A DNA stretch of 58,031 bases from JASLBX01 sp036374175 (GCA_036374175.1 DASUUH010000008.1:1-58031), one strand, 5' to 3'. Positions 41,529 through 50,570 are shown, counted from the first letter of the stretch. Notes: a model not told the origin generated them from the sequence alone. Numbers and translations are program-made.

Positions 41529-42179
41529 CTAGCTGGAATTCAGGAAGGTGAGGACGGCAAGCACGCGGCGATGGTCGTCGGTGGTGGTAGGGATCCGCAG
41601 CTTGGCGAAAATGTTCTGCACGTGCTTCTCGACGGTGTGCTCGGTGATGAACAGGCGGTCCGCGACAGCCTTGTTCGACCGCCCCTCGGCCATCAGGCGA
41701 AGTACTTCAAGCTCTCGTTCGGTCAGCTCGTCGACGGGATCGTTGCCCATCTTGCGGCGGTTCACGAGTTGGGCCACAACGGATGGATCGAGCACGGAGC
41801 CGCCGCCGCCCACCCGCCGGATTCCCTCGGCAAGCTCGTCCAGATCTGAGACGCGGTCCTTCAACAGGTATCCGATGCCGTCGGTGCCCTCGCTCAGCAG
41901 CTCGAACGCGTAACTGGGGCGCACGTGTTGGGACAGCACCAGCACACCCAGGCCCGGATGCCGACGCCGCAATTCCCGGGCGGCTTGCAGGCCTTCGTCG
42001 GTGTGGGTCGGTGGCATTCTGATGTCCACGATGGCCACGTCGGGACTTTTCGCGTCGACTTGCCGCAGCAACTCGGCACCATCACCCGCCTGACCGACCA
42101 CGTCGAATCCGGCCTCGGTGAGTAGCCGGACGAGACCTTCCCTGATGATCACCGAGTCCTCGGCCACCACTACCCGCAT
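41529..42179 (-). CDS. NarL-family response regulator
   Basis: A 216-residue regulator with a receiver (VVVAEDSVIIREGL, phospho-acceptor Asp52 in VAIVDIRMPPTHTDEG, Lys in GYLLKDRVSD) and a LuxR/GerE domain (LTERELEVLRLMAEGRSNKA and EHTVEKHVQNIFAKL). The HTDEG insertion after the phosphorylation site is typical of this NarL subgroup. The start overlaps the kinase gene by ten bases. The likely targets are the divergent MMPL gene and the following membrane gene, whose upstream regions share a duplicated block with a palindrome. Confidence 0.93.
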   Translation of the reverse strand: MRVVVAEDSVIIREGLVRLLTEAGFDVVGQAGDGAELLRQVDAKSPDVAIVDIRMPPTHTDEGLQAARELRRRHPGLGVLVLSQHVRPSYAFELLSEGTDGIGYLLKDRVSDLDELAEGIRRVGGGGSVLDPSVVAQLVNRRKMGNDPVDELTERELEVLRLMAEGRSNKAVADRLFITEHTVEKHVQNIFAKLRIPTTTDDHRRVLAVLTFLNSS

Positions 42180-43843
42180 GGGATCGCTGCCTCAACTACA
42201 GTTCCCGCCCCGGGCGGGCTGGTGACCGTGAAATGACCACCGAGAGCCTCGACCCGATCCCGCAGGCCGCGCAAGCCGGAGCCGCGGCTCGGGTCGGCAC
42301 CGCCCATGCCGTCGTCGCTCACTTGGATCGTCACCTGCCCGTCCGCCTGTTCGACGCGGATGTGCACGTTGGACGAGGGGGCGTGCTTCGCCGCATTCGT
42401 CAGCGCCTCGGACACGAAGAAGTAGGCCGCGGTCTCGACCTGGTCCGGCGGACGGTGGGGGAGCGACACAACAAGGTCTACGGGCAGGGGGCAGCGTGCC
42501 GCCAGGTCGTCCAGCGCCGGCGCCAGCCCGCGCTCGGTGAGGATTCCCGGATAGATCCCACTGCTGAGCTCACGCAGATCTGCCAGGGCTTGGGACAGGC
42601 CGCTTCTGGCTTCACGCAAGAATGTCTGCGCGTCGACCGGGTTGGAAGCGAGCTTGGAGTCGGCCAGCCCCAGCGTCATCGCAACTGACACCAGGCGCTG
42701 CTGGGAGCCGTCGTGCAGGTCGCGCTCGATGCGGCGCCGTTCCGCCTGCGCCGCCTCGACGATGCGGGTCCGGGACGCGCTCAACTCGTCCAACTGTGCC
42801 TTGAGTTCGGCTTGGAGCCGTTCATTCTCCATAGCCAGCCCGGCTGCGGCACATACCGACTCCACAAGCTGTTGGTCCTCGTGCAGTGCCGGATCGTGCA
42901 GCAGCGCGGCGATGGTGTGGTCTTCTCGGCGGACGACGGTCACGGAGCGTTCGTCGCTTTCGCCGGGCAACTCGACCGGGTGGCCGTTCGCGTCCACGTA
43001 TCGCGCGCTGTCCGGCAGCCAGTAGACGATGTCCAGGGACGGGTCCCGCAATGCTCGGGCCATGGCGGCGCGAAGCTCGCCGGGGCCGGGCGTGTTGCCG
43101 AGCTCGATGACCAGGTCGGCCACCGCTGAGCGGGCCAACCGGGTCCGTCCGATCCCGACGAGAAACGCGAAGGCGATCGACGCCGTCACGATGTCGAGCA
43201 GGATGTGGGGCGCATCACCGGCCGGCTCTTCGAGGAAGTGATTGGTCACCATGAGAAAGACGGCGACGAAGCTGGCCGCTCCAACCCACAGAACCGGCGC
43301 GATCGCGAAGCGAAGCCGCGAGCTGGCTCGACGCCAGCGTCTGACGAGTACCACAAATGCAGCCGCCGCCACGACCGCGCCTAAGCCGAAGAGGGCAAGC
43401 TCGAGCGCACGTGCGATGGCGGATTCGTGCACGGCCCCGAAGATGATCCGGGCCGCATCGAGCGGCCCGACTGCGAAGACCGCGAGGCCGAAGAGCCAGC
43501 GGTGGAGGCGGTTCTCCAGGTACCCGCGTGGGAAGGCGAGCACGACATAGATCACTCCCGCCATGTACGCGACCTCGAGTGCATGGCCGTCCGCGACCGG
43601 CGGCAAATGCATCGCCGCCAAGAACCTGAGGAACCCGGTGATGACCATCGCCGGACCAATGCGGTTCTCCGGCCTCAGCTCCCAGGCAAGCAAGCCGGCA
43701 GCGATGAACGACCAGCCGACGACGAGGACGAGGGTGACGTCGAGAACACGCACACCGTGAAGATCGCTCGCGAATGTGAACCACGCAAAGGCCACGCCCG
43801 CCGCGAGCGCTGCGGCCGCGACAACGATCGTCCGTCGGCCCAT
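42170..43843 (-). CDS. NarL-type sensor histidine kinase with GAF-like/linker region
   Basis: A 557-residue kinase. The N-terminal 230 residues hold about seven to eight membrane helices (for example VTLVLVVGWSFIAAGLLAW, VAYMAGVIYVVLAFP). A cytoplasmic linker domain follows (residues about 250-340, GPGELRAAMARALRDPSLDI and VYWLPDS, a pattern seen before the dimerisation domain in this subgroup). HisKA_3 carries His377 in RIERDLHDGSQQRLVSVAMT, and HATPase_c has EALTNAAKHAPSS and GSGLRGLRDRVEALGG. The ATG at 43843 excludes a low-quality N-terminal extension. Coupled to its regulator, and divergent from the MMPL gene. Confidence 0.92.
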   Translation of the reverse strand: MGRRTIVVAAAALAAGVAFAWFTFASDLHGVRVLDVTLVLVVGWSFIAAGLLAWELRPENRIGPAMVITGFLRFLAAMHLPPVADGHALEVAYMAGVIYVVLAFPRGYLENRLHRWLFGLAVFAVGPLDAARIIFGAVHESAIARALELALFGLGAVVAAAAFVVLVRRWRRASSRLRFAIAPVLWVGAASFVAVFLMVTNHFLEEPAGDAPHILLDIVTASIAFAFLVGIGRTRLARSAVADLVIELGNTPGPGELRAAMARALRDPSLDIVYWLPDSARYVDANGHPVELPGESDERSVTVVRREDHTIAALLHDPALHEDQQLVESVCAAAGLAMENERLQAELKAQLDELSASRTRIVEAAQAERRRIERDLHDGSQQRLVSVAMTLGLADSKLASNPVDAQTFLREARSGLSQALADLRELSSGIYPGILTERGLAPALDDLAARCPLPVDLVVSLPHRPPDQVETAAYFFVSEALTNAAKHAPSSNVHIRVEQADGQVTIQVSDDGMGGADPSRGSGLRGLRDRVEALGGHFTVTSPPGAGTVVEAAIPCG

Positions 43844-43909
43844 GGCAGACCCCGAGAACCAGCGTACGCCTCCTGCGGCGGCACGGCGCTGCCATTCGGC
43901 GAACCGGAG

Positions 43910-44009
43910 GTCCGTACTTGGTAGCCCCACCAGCAGAAACACTCACTGGCCAGCAGGCAAGTCACCGGGTATCCGGCTGGGGGACGATGGCCGGTTTGGC
44001 GACGCTGGA
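43910..44009 (+). promoter_or_regulatory. Upstream block A, shared with 46199-46298 (putative regulator site)
   Basis: This stretch before the MMPL gene matches the one at 46199 in four blocks at identical spacing: offsets 0-23 (GTCCGTACTTGGTAGCC...ACCAG), 35-41 (ACTGGCC), 48-58 (CAAGTCACCGG) and 89-98 (GCGACGCTG and one more base). The first block contains a palindrome (TGGTAG-CC-CCACCA here, one mismatch). It is best read as a duplicated promoter with a binding site for the adjacent NarL-type regulator. Confidence 0.6.
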
Positions 44010-44040
44010 CGCACTACCGCTCCAGCCTGAGGAGAACCTC

Positions 44041-46173
44041 ATGTCCCGCTTGCTTTACCGGCTCGGAAAGGGCGCCGCACGCCATCCGTGGCGTGTCATC
44101 TTGTTGTGGGTGGCCGCGTTAGCGGCGTTTGCCGGGCTCGCCGTCGGCCTCGGAGGCCCCTTCGAAGACGACTTCTCGCTGCCTGGAACGGGGTCGCAGC
44201 GAGCCACCGATCTGTTGACCGAGCATTTTCCCGCAATGTCAGGGGCGGATGCCCGGGTCGTAGCGCACAGCGACAACCCGCCGATCGACGAGCGTGCCGC
44301 ACAGGCAACCGCCGAGCGGCTGTGGACCGTTCCCCATGTGAGTGACGTCGGTGCGCCGGTCTTTAGCGGAGACGAGCGGACTGTGCTGATCTCCGTGCAG
44401 TATGACGTACCTGCCGATGACCTCGGGGCGGACAGCATGGACCGCCTGGAGAGTGCCGCCGAGCCGTTGCGTGGGGCGGGCTACCAGGTCGCACTCGGTG
44501 GCCAGGTAGCAGAGCGGTTCACTGCTCCCGACGGACGCGCGGAGCTCATCGGTGTCGCGGCGGCGCTCGTGATCCTATTAATCGCCTTCGGGTCATTCGT
44601 AGCCGCCGGCCTACCGCTGGCCATCGCCGCGGCCGGGCTAGCCGTCGGGTCAGCCGGGATAACACTGCTCGCCGGGTTTACCGACGTGGCGACCACCGCG
44701 CCGACGCTGGCGACGATGGTCGGACTCGGCGTTGGGATTGACTACGCGCTGTTCTTGCTCACCAGGCACCGCAGCGGGCTTGCCGCCGGTCTCTCGTTCG
44801 ATGAGGCCGCCGGTCAGGCGAACGCGACAGCGGGGCAGTCGGTGGTGTTCGCCGGGGCCACCGTCTTGGTTGCGATCAGCGGTCTGGCGTTCAGTGGCAT
44901 CGGCGGGTTCGCCACTATGGGCTACGCGACGGCGATCGTCGTGTTCATGACCGTCATTGCGGCGGTTACGCTGCTGCCGGCGTTGCTGGGGCTGGCGAAA
45001 TCACGCCTATCGCGGCGCAGATCGCGCGGTGTCCGCTCGGCACCCCAGCCTCACTCAAGGGCCGCCGCTCGACTCGCGATGATCGTGGGAGCGCGGCCGT
45101 TGCCGTGGCTGCTCGGGTCGCTGGTCGTGCTACTCGCGCTCGCCGCCCCCGCGTTGGGCATGCGGATCGGCGAGAGCGACGCCGGTAACGAGCCCGAGTC
45201 CAACACGGCTCGCCAGGCGTACGACCTGGTTGCGGACGCGTTCGGGCCGGGCGCGAATGGACCGTTCGTGGTCGCGTTCGACCTCGCGGACACACCTGCG
45301 TCCGATGTGACCGACCTTGCCGCGCAGTTGCGCACCGTGCCGGGTGTGGCCGCGGTTTCCGAACCGGTTGTTTCCGGGGACGAATCAGCGGCTGTGCTCA
45401 CCGTGAGCCCGTCCACTTCTCCGCAAGACGACCGGACGGTCGCGCTTCTTGAGACCCTTCGCGCCGACGTCCTTCCTGCCGCGGCTGAAGTGACTGGGAT
45501 GACGGCAGCGACGATCGACATGTCCGACATTGTCGAAGATCACTTGTGGGTTGTGATCGGAGCCGTGCTTGCGGCCTCGCTGGTGCTGCTTCTGCTGGCG
45601 TTCCGTTCGCTTGTCGTGGCGCTCAAAGCGACTCTGGTGAACCTGCTGTCGGTCGGCGCTGCCTACGGCGTGATCACTCTCATCTTCCAGACCGAAACCG
45701 GCGCGCGGCTGGTCGGGCTGCCAGGCGAGGTGCCGGTTTCGGCGTTCGTGCCCCTGTTCATGTTCGCCATCCTGTTCGGCCTTTCCATGGACTACCACGT
45801 GTTCCTGCTCGGCAGCGTCCGCGAGGAATGGCTACGCACCGGCCAGAACAGGCAGAGTGTCGTGACGGGGCTTGCATCCACCGCGCGAGTCATCAGCTCG
45901 GCCGCGCTGATCATGGTCGTAGTGTTCCTCGGTTTCGCGTTCGACCCGGGCGTCGAAATCAAAATGATGGGCGTGGGGCTCGCCGCGGCGATAGCGCTCG
46001 ATGCGACGTTGGTGCGGCTGGTCCTCGTGCCCGCCGGGATGGCGTTGTTGGGCTCCGCCAACTGGTACTTGCCCCGCTGGCTGGACCGCGTCCTGCCACG
46101 GCTACACCCGCACACCCATCACGTGGCCGGCGTCGCTCCAGCACCGCAACCGGCAATGAGCTCTGCAGGGTGA
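44041..46173 (+). CDS. MMPL-family (RND superfamily) transporter
   Basis: A 710-residue MMPL exporter, paralogous to the one at 5894-8068. It starts RHPWRVILLWVAALAAFAGL (first helix), has two external domains and two five-helix bundles, and keeps the conserved Asp-Tyr residues in GIDYALFLLTRHRSG and SMDYHVFLLGSVREEW. Cargo is unknown; lipid or drug export is the family norm. A GAGGAG ribosome site precedes the ATG at 44041. It is divergent from the third kinase/regulator pair and shares an upstream regulatory block with the membrane gene that follows it. Confidence 0.9.
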   Translation: MSRLLYRLGKGAARHPWRVILLWVAALAAFAGLAVGLGGPFEDDFSLPGTGSQRATDLLTEHFPAMSGADARVVAHSDNPPIDERAAQATAERLWTVPHVSDVGAPVFSGDERTVLISVQYDVPADDLGADSMDRLESAAEPLRGAGYQVALGGQVAERFTAPDGRAELIGVAAALVILLIAFGSFVAAGLPLAIAAAGLAVGSAGITLLAGFTDVATTAPTLATMVGLGVGIDYALFLLTRHRSGLAAGLSFDEAAGQANATAGQSVVFAGATVLVAISGLAFSGIGGFATMGYATAIVVFMTVIAAVTLLPALLGLAKSRLSRRRSRGVRSAPQPHSRAAARLAMIVGARPLPWLLGSLVVLLALAAPALGMRIGESDAGNEPESNTARQAYDLVADAFGPGANGPFVVAFDLADTPASDVTDLAAQLRTVPGVAAVSEPVVSGDESAAVLTVSPSTSPQDDRTVALLETLRADVLPAAAEVTGMTAATIDMSDIVEDHLWVVIGAVLAASLVLLLLAFRSLVVALKATLVNLLSVGAAYGVITLIFQTETGARLVGLPGEVPVSAFVPLFMFAILFGLSMDYHVFLLGSVREEWLRTGQNRQSVVTGLASTARVISSAALIMVVVFLGFAFDPGVEIKMMGVGLAAAIALDATLVRLVLVPAGMALLGSANWYLPRWLDRVLPRLHPHTHHVAGVAPAPQPAMSSAG

Positions 46174-46198
46174 ACACCGTGCAGACTCCGACGGCGCC

Positions 46199-46298
46199 GT
46201 CCGTACTTGGTAGCCCTACCAGGGCGGACTCCAACTGGCCGGGAGTCAAGTCACCGGCTGGCCAGCTTGGGCCGGGTCGTCACATTCGCGACGCTGAA
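46199..46298 (+). promoter_or_regulatory. Upstream block B, shared with 43910-44009 (putative regulator site)
   Basis: The partner copy, placed before the membrane gene at 46353. Here the palindrome is perfect: TGGTAG-CC-CTACCA at 46208-46221. The other three blocks lie at the same offsets as in copy A. Separate promoters for the exporter and this gene under one regulator are likely. Confidence 0.6.
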
Positions 46299-46352
46299 GA
46301 CATCAACAGCCGGCAGCCGAAGGGTCGCCACCATCACGGGGGAGAAAGCCCG

Positions 46353-46862
46353 ATGCGACAAGAACAACACGAACTGAATCGGCCACAAGTGGCGACCGTC
46401 GTTGGTGACGGCTCCTGGGCCGGGACGCTGGACGTCTCCATTCCTTCCGGGGCAACACAGGTGCGGCGGCAACCCCGCAAGGCGCACCTGCTCAGGCACC
46501 TCGTGGAAATGATCGTCGCAATGCTGCTCGGTATGGCAGTGCTAGGCATGGCCACCGAGCTGGCTTTCAATGCCGCTGGCCTCGACTACGACCGGCCTCC
46601 GCTCGCGTGGCCCGAAGTGTCGGCCCTCATCATGGCGTTCAACATGAGCGTGCCGATGGTGTGGTGGATGCGGCACTGCGGCCACAGCTGGCCGTACGCG
46701 ATGGAGATGGCCGCGGCGATGTTCGTCCCCGTCGTGGCGCTGCTTCCGGTGCTGTGGTTGGGCTTGATCTCCGGCGATGGACTGCTAGTTATCCAACACG
46801 CGGTCATGATTCCGAGCATGGTTGTGGTCATGCTCCGGCGCCGGCGCGAACTCGCCCATTGA
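46353..46862 (+). CDS. Small multi-pass membrane protein, unknown function
   Basis: A 169-residue protein with a 50-residue polar start and three to four membrane helices (LVEMIVAMLLGMAVLGMATE, EVSALIMAFNMSVPMVWWM, EMAAAMFVPVVALLPVLWLG, VIQHAVMIPSMVVVMLRRR). Methionine, histidine and tryptophan residues within the helices (MVWWMRHCGHSW) could suggest metal or heme contact, but I do not recognise the family. A GGGGGAGAAAG ribosome region precedes the ATG. Its upstream block duplicates that of the MMPL gene, so both are probably switched by the same regulator. Confidence 0.72.
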   Translation: MRQEQHELNRPQVATVVGDGSWAGTLDVSIPSGATQVRRQPRKAHLLRHLVEMIVAMLLGMAVLGMATELAFNAAGLDYDRPPLAWPEVSALIMAFNMSVPMVWWMRHCGHSWPYAMEMAAAMFVPVVALLPVLWLGLISGDGLLVIQHAVMIPSMVVVMLRRRRELAH

Positions 46863-46873
46863 TGCCGCAACCG

Positions 46874-46915
46874 ATGCCGGGACGGTGGTCTGTCGCCAGG
46901 CTGCCGTCCCGGCAT
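46874..46915. terminator. Stem-loop terminator
   Basis: ATGCCGGGACGG (46874-46885) pairs perfectly with 46904-46915 around an 18-base loop, shortly after the membrane protein stop and before the end of the convergent PPOX gene. Confidence 0.65.
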
Positions 46916-46941
46916 GTTTGGTTGGTGAACTCACGTCCCCG

Positions 46942-47376
46942 TCAGCCGCGTGGTGGATGCCACGGCCCGACACCGCCGAACCGCTGCGGCGTGATCCTCG
47001 TGACGAATCCAGGCGGCGGATTCGGCATGGGAGGAAACACCACGTCTGGACCGAGGTAGGTGTGAGCGAGCCGCTGGAGCAACTCCGGTGCGCCCCCTTT
47101 GGTCACCCGGGCGGTCCCGTACACAACGAGGTACTCCTGCAAACCCCAGTCGTTCACGCGTGTGGTCTGAACCGACAGCGCGATGCGGGGGTCCCGGCGA
47201 AGGTTCCGCAGTTTGCGCTGATCGGGAATGGTCGCCATGACGATCTCGTCACCCTCAACGCCGACCCAGGCCGCCGTGACATGCGGCGAGCCGTCGTCAT
47301 TGAGCGTGACCACCTGAGCGACCGCGTCGCTCTCGAGCAGCTCACGGACCTCGTCCTGGATCGTCACCCCTGCCAC
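46942..47376 (-). CDS. PPOX-class (F420-type) oxidoreductase
   Basis: A 144-residue split-barrel flavin/deazaflavin-binding protein of the pyridoxamine 5'-phosphate oxidase-like class, close in style to actinobacterial F420-dependent enzymes of the Rv1155 type. Typical stretches are VAQVVTLNDDGSPHVTAAWV, DEIVMATIPDQRKLRNLRRD, PRIALSV and YLVVYGTARVTKGGA. It probably carries out two-electron transfers on a small substrate using F420. The given start is a GTG; another GTG three codons later has GGCAGGG just upstream. A strong hairpin separates it from the upstream ScyD-like gene. Confidence 0.87.
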   Translation of the reverse strand: MAGVTIQDEVRELLESDAVAQVVTLNDDGSPHVTAAWVGVEGDEIVMATIPDQRKLRNLRRDPRIALSVQTTRVNDWGLQEYLVVYGTARVTKGGAPELLQRLAHTYLGPDVVFPPMPNPPPGFVTRITPQRFGGVGPWHPPRG

Positions 47377-47379
47377 GCT

Positions 47380-47412
47380 GCGCAGCCTACCCGCGCCGCG
47401 GGTAGGCTGCGC
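47380..47412 (-). terminator. Strong stem-loop between ScyD-like and PPOX genes
   Basis: GCGCAGCCTACCCGC (47380-47394) pairs perfectly with 47398-47412 with a three-base loop. On the minus strand it follows the ScyD-like gene and ends four bases before the PPOX start, so it probably terminates the former and would hinder readthrough translation into the latter. Confidence 0.7.
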
Positions 47413-47437
47413 CGAACCTCAACCCTCGCCTGAGGTG

Positions 47438-48502
47438 TCAGGGGGTGATGGTGACCAGCCGGCCGTTTCCGAAGGCGTTCGTAGTGGCGTAAAGGGTGCC
47501 ATCGCGAGCCACTTCGAGAGCAGCCGGTTCGTCCACCTCGACGAGCACCGACACATTTCCGTCGACGATCTGCGAGATCTGTCCGCCGAAGAGCTCAGCC
47601 ACGTAGATCGTTCCATCATCGGCCACTGCAAGGTCCACTGCTCCGGAGAACCCGGTGGCGACCAGCTCGACCGAACCCGACCGCGTCACCCGGAACACCG
47701 AGCCGGTTCCCGGCGCTTCGGGGAAGCCCGGCAGTGACGACACGTAGTAGTTGCCGTCGGGGCCGACTTCGACGTCGGTCGGCACCGGCTCGGCGAGATA
47801 GGTGGCGCCCACCACGCACTCCGGTGCGCCGAACTCGAGGACCTCCGGTCCCAACGTTGTGGTGATCGGCGGCAGGATCGCGACCGTGGTCACCCGACCG
47901 CTGGCGGAGACGCGGATGATGCTGTTGCCGCCGGCGTCGGCGACTACGTACCCACCGCGGTCGAAGGCGACGGCGTACGGATTGGAATCAACCTGACCGG
48001 GATACGGAGTCGTAGGCACCTCGCCGCCGAAGGCTGCCTCTACCTCGGCCGCGCACTCTGGATCCAGATCCACGAACCCGTAGAAGTTGCCTGCGTCCGG
48101 ATTCTCCGCAGCCTCGTAGTCAAGCAGTGAGGCGAGCTCCCGGGTCTTGCCGTTCGGCGTGACACGCATAAGGCTCGCTTCGCTCGGCGGTATGCCCGGT
48201 TCACCCACCCGTGTGGTGTAGACGACGTGTCCGCGGCCGAGGGCTTCGACGCCTCCGGCGATGGGTTCGCCGGTCACAAGATCGGTCCTGTCACCGTCGC
48301 GGTCGATCGCCGTAAGGCTTCCTAGGAACGCCTGTGCGACGTATACGGTGCCATCTGCGCCGATGGCGAGGCCCAATGGGCCGACGAAGCCGTCGGCGAC
48401 GTGATCGATCTCAACGGCTGATGCGGGCGACGCGGCCGAGACAGCTAACCCGACGGCAAGCGCACCGACGGCGAGCATGCGTGCAGAACGAAATAAGTAC
48501 AT
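47438..48502 (-). CDS. ScyD/ScyE-family secreted beta-propeller protein
   Basis: A 354-residue exported protein with a signal peptide (ARMLAVGALAVGLAVSAASP then ASA) and repeated beta-propeller blades, for example GPLGLAIGADGTVYVAQAFL, PYAVAFDRGGYVVADAGGNS, PTDVEVGPDGNYYVSSLPG and AVDLAVADDGTIYVAELFGG. This matches the ScyD/ScyE family, named after cyanobacterial scytonemin cluster proteins, although actinobacterial members occur without that pathway. It is probably a secreted binding protein or lactonase-like scaffold. No scytonemin genes are nearby. Confidence 0.87.
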   Translation of the reverse strand: MYLFRSARMLAVGALAVGLAVSAASPASAVEIDHVADGFVGPLGLAIGADGTVYVAQAFLGSLTAIDRDGDRTDLVTGEPIAGGVEALGRGHVVYTTRVGEPGIPPSEASLMRVTPNGKTRELASLLDYEAAENPDAGNFYGFVDLDPECAAEVEAAFGGEVPTTPYPGQVDSNPYAVAFDRGGYVVADAGGNSIIRVSASGRVTTVAILPPITTTLGPEVLEFGAPECVVGATYLAEPVPTDVEVGPDGNYYVSSLPGFPEAPGTGSVFRVTRSGSVELVATGFSGAVDLAVADDGTIYVAELFGGQISQIVDGNVSVLVEVDEPAALEVARDGTLYATTNAFGNGRLVTITP

Positions 48503-48646
48503 AGTCCCCCCCAGTGACAGCGCGGACTGGAGTCAGCGCAGCTCTGATGCTAACACCGCGTTGTGCAGGGCCGACGGCGTTAAGCCGACTCCTTTCGTTC
48601 GGGTAGAGCGCCTCGTGCTTGCTCTATCGAGGGCTGATCCAGCGTC

Positions 48647-49453
48647 TTACCGCAACTGTGCGGGATTGAACGCCGCCGTTACCGCAGCCGCGTACGCCTC
48701 GTAGCCGTCGGCGTTGGGATGGAACGCTCCTGGGTCGGCAGGGCCGAGGATCCATGGCTCCGGCGCGTTGACTCCGTGCCCGACGAACCGCTTCGTCACA
48801 TCGACGAACGCAAAGCCATGCGTGGCCGCAACCTCGGCGATGACCCCGTTGAGCAGGTCGGCACCGTCGTTCATGGCCTGCTGTTCGGAGACCGAGGCGG
48901 CAAGGAATGGTCCGTACTCGGGCGAGAAGAGCCGCGGGTAGCCGACAACGAGCACGTGAGCTTCGGGGGCGCTCGCCGACACCTGCGAGTAGACCGAATC
49001 GAGAAGACCCGGCAGGAGGTTCGCAATCCTGCTCGAACTCACGGCGAGGGCTCCGGCGCACTGCTCATCGCTGCCGATCAGGCAGGCCACGACGGCAGTC
49101 GACCAGCCGGTGTCGTTGCCGCCGATCGTGATGGTCACCAGATCCGTGTGCTCGTCGAGTGCGTTCAGTTGCCCACCTGTCACCAGGGAACCGGTCGTGG
49201 CGCCCGCGCACGCGGCGAAGTCGTCGAGGTCGATCTTCATCCGGCCGTCGAGTTGCACGGGGTAGGACGACTGGGATTGGCCGCACACGTCGTACGGCGG
49301 AACGCCGTATCCGGAGGCGTAGGAGTCGCCGAGCGCGTCGTACACCACCGGAGGTCGCGGTGTCGCCGAGGCGGTGGTGATTCCGACGACAACGGGAATG
49401 ACGAGGACCAAAGCTGCGATACCGGACCACGCTGTCCGCGAGAGACTCTTCAT
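48647..49453 (-). CDS. Secreted SGNH/GDSL hydrolase
   Basis: A 268-residue exported esterase or lipase of the SGNH type. A signal peptide (IAALVLVIPVVVGITTASA) is followed by block I YDALGDSYASGYG with nucleophile Ser44, a block III GGNDTGW with the oxyanion Asn near 113, and block V DPGAFHPNADGY with Asp and His. Several cysteines (in VCGQSQ, FAACAG, ACLIGSDEQCAG) suggest disulfides as in actinobacterial lipases. Probable substrates are acyl esters outside the cell. It is transcribed towards the ScyD-like gene. Confidence 0.92.
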   Translation of the reverse strand: MKSLSRTAWSGIAALVLVIPVVVGITTASATPRPPVVYDALGDSYASGYGVPPYDVCGQSQSSYPVQLDGRMKIDLDDFAACAGATTGSLVTGGQLNALDEHTDLVTITIGGNDTGWSTAVVACLIGSDEQCAGALAVSSSRIANLLPGLLDSVYSQVSASAPEAHVLVVGYPRLFSPEYGPFLAASVSEQQAMNDGADLLNGVIAEVAATHGFAFVDVTKRFVGHGVNAPEPWILGPADPGAFHPNADGYEAYAAAVTAAFNPAQLR

Positions 49454-49493
49454 GGCGGAACGGTAGCCGATCGGTGTGCGCGGTTTCGAGGGC

Positions 49494-50570
49494 TCACACC
49501 GGCGTGATCTGGTGGTCCCTGGTCAAGAAGTCCGTCAGGTTTCGCGGGGCGTACGACGGATCACCGGATGATCGCTCGATCGCGGTCGAGGCCACGGACT
49601 CGTTGCCGGTCGGCTCACCACCAAGGGTCCGGAGGGCTGGGGGTGCCAGCCGGTAGAGGCCCTTGCGCGAGTTGTGCAATGTGCCGAGCGGATTGGGAAC
49701 AAACGGCATCAGCACATTGCCTGACGAACCGCCACCCCTGGTCGCCGAGAAGGCGTCATCCTTGAAGGCCAGCCCGCACGCTTGCGCCTCGCTGGCCATC
49801 CAGCGAAGCGGGATGTCGGAGAGGCCGGTATCCGCGTATCCGCCGCCGACGTCGCAGTGGACACCGCTGAACCAGACCTGTTTGAGGGTCTGGTCGGTGG
49901 CGTCCGGTTGCTGTTCCCAGACTGCGGCCTCGAACGGCTTGCGAGCTTCGTCGATCGCCAGGGCCTGGTACGCCGATTGAACGATGGTGCTCAGTTGGGT
50001 GTCGTGGAATTGCCAGCGCCAGTTGATCCGATCGATGGCGGGGATGCCGCTCCAAGGGATGCCCAGGGCTCCGACGGTGTCCCAGACTCCAAGGAAGCGG
50101 ATGTGCATCTCCTCGTGAGAGAACGAGCGCCGGAACAACTGCGACTCGATGTCCCGCGGACGGATGGCCCGTTCGCGATACAGCGCGTAGGCCTGGCCGA
50201 TCTGACCGATGTTCTCGCGGCGCAGGATACCCGCGTTGCGGATCAATCCAACGGTGCTGCGCGCCATATACGCACCGCGGCTGAAGCCGAAGAAGAAGAG
50301 TTCGTCCCCAGGCTCGTAGTTGTTGACGACGAAGCGGTATACGTCCTGCACGCCCCGGGAAAGCCCCATGCCGAAGGCGCCACCGCGCAAGCGCTCACCG
50401 CGGGACGTGCCGACTCCACGCTGGTAGTACACGAGTTGAGGTACGCCGTCCGGGCTCGCGCCGACGGCGGCGGCGATCTTGGTGACGTTGGTGTGGCACG
50501 GTTTGCCGTTGACCAACTGGTCCGGTGTGTTCCACGTGCCGTCGCAGCACATGACAAGTCGCTTGGTCAC
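49494..50570 (-). CDS. DUF2235 (Tle1-like) alpha/beta hydrolase
   Basis: A 358-residue protein of the DUF2235 family, alpha/beta hydrolases related to the T6SS phospholipase effector Tle1. It starts RLVMCCDGTWNTPDQ, has the nucleophile elbow FFGFSRGA with Ser97, FLGVWDTVGALGIP with an acid, and FSGVHCDVGGGY with a catalytic-type His, all family marks. No signal peptide, T6SS component or immunity gene is seen, so an effector role is unproved. It is divergent from the PIN-domain gene. Confidence 0.88.
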   Translation of the reverse strand: MTKRLVMCCDGTWNTPDQLVNGKPCHTNVTKIAAAVGASPDGVPQLVYYQRGVGTSRGERLRGGAFGMGLSRGVQDVYRFVVNNYEPGDELFFFGFSRGAYMARSTVGLIRNAGILRRENIGQIGQAYALYRERAIRPRDIESQLFRRSFSHEEMHIRFLGVWDTVGALGIPWSGIPAIDRINWRWQFHDTQLSTIVQSAYQALAIDEARKPFEAAVWEQQPDATDQTLKQVWFSGVHCDVGGGYADTGLSDIPLRWMASEAQACGLAFKDDAFSATRGGGSSGNVLMPFVPNPLGTLHNSRKGLYRLAPPALRTLGGEPTGNESVASTAIERSSGDPSYAPRNLTDFLTRDHQITPV

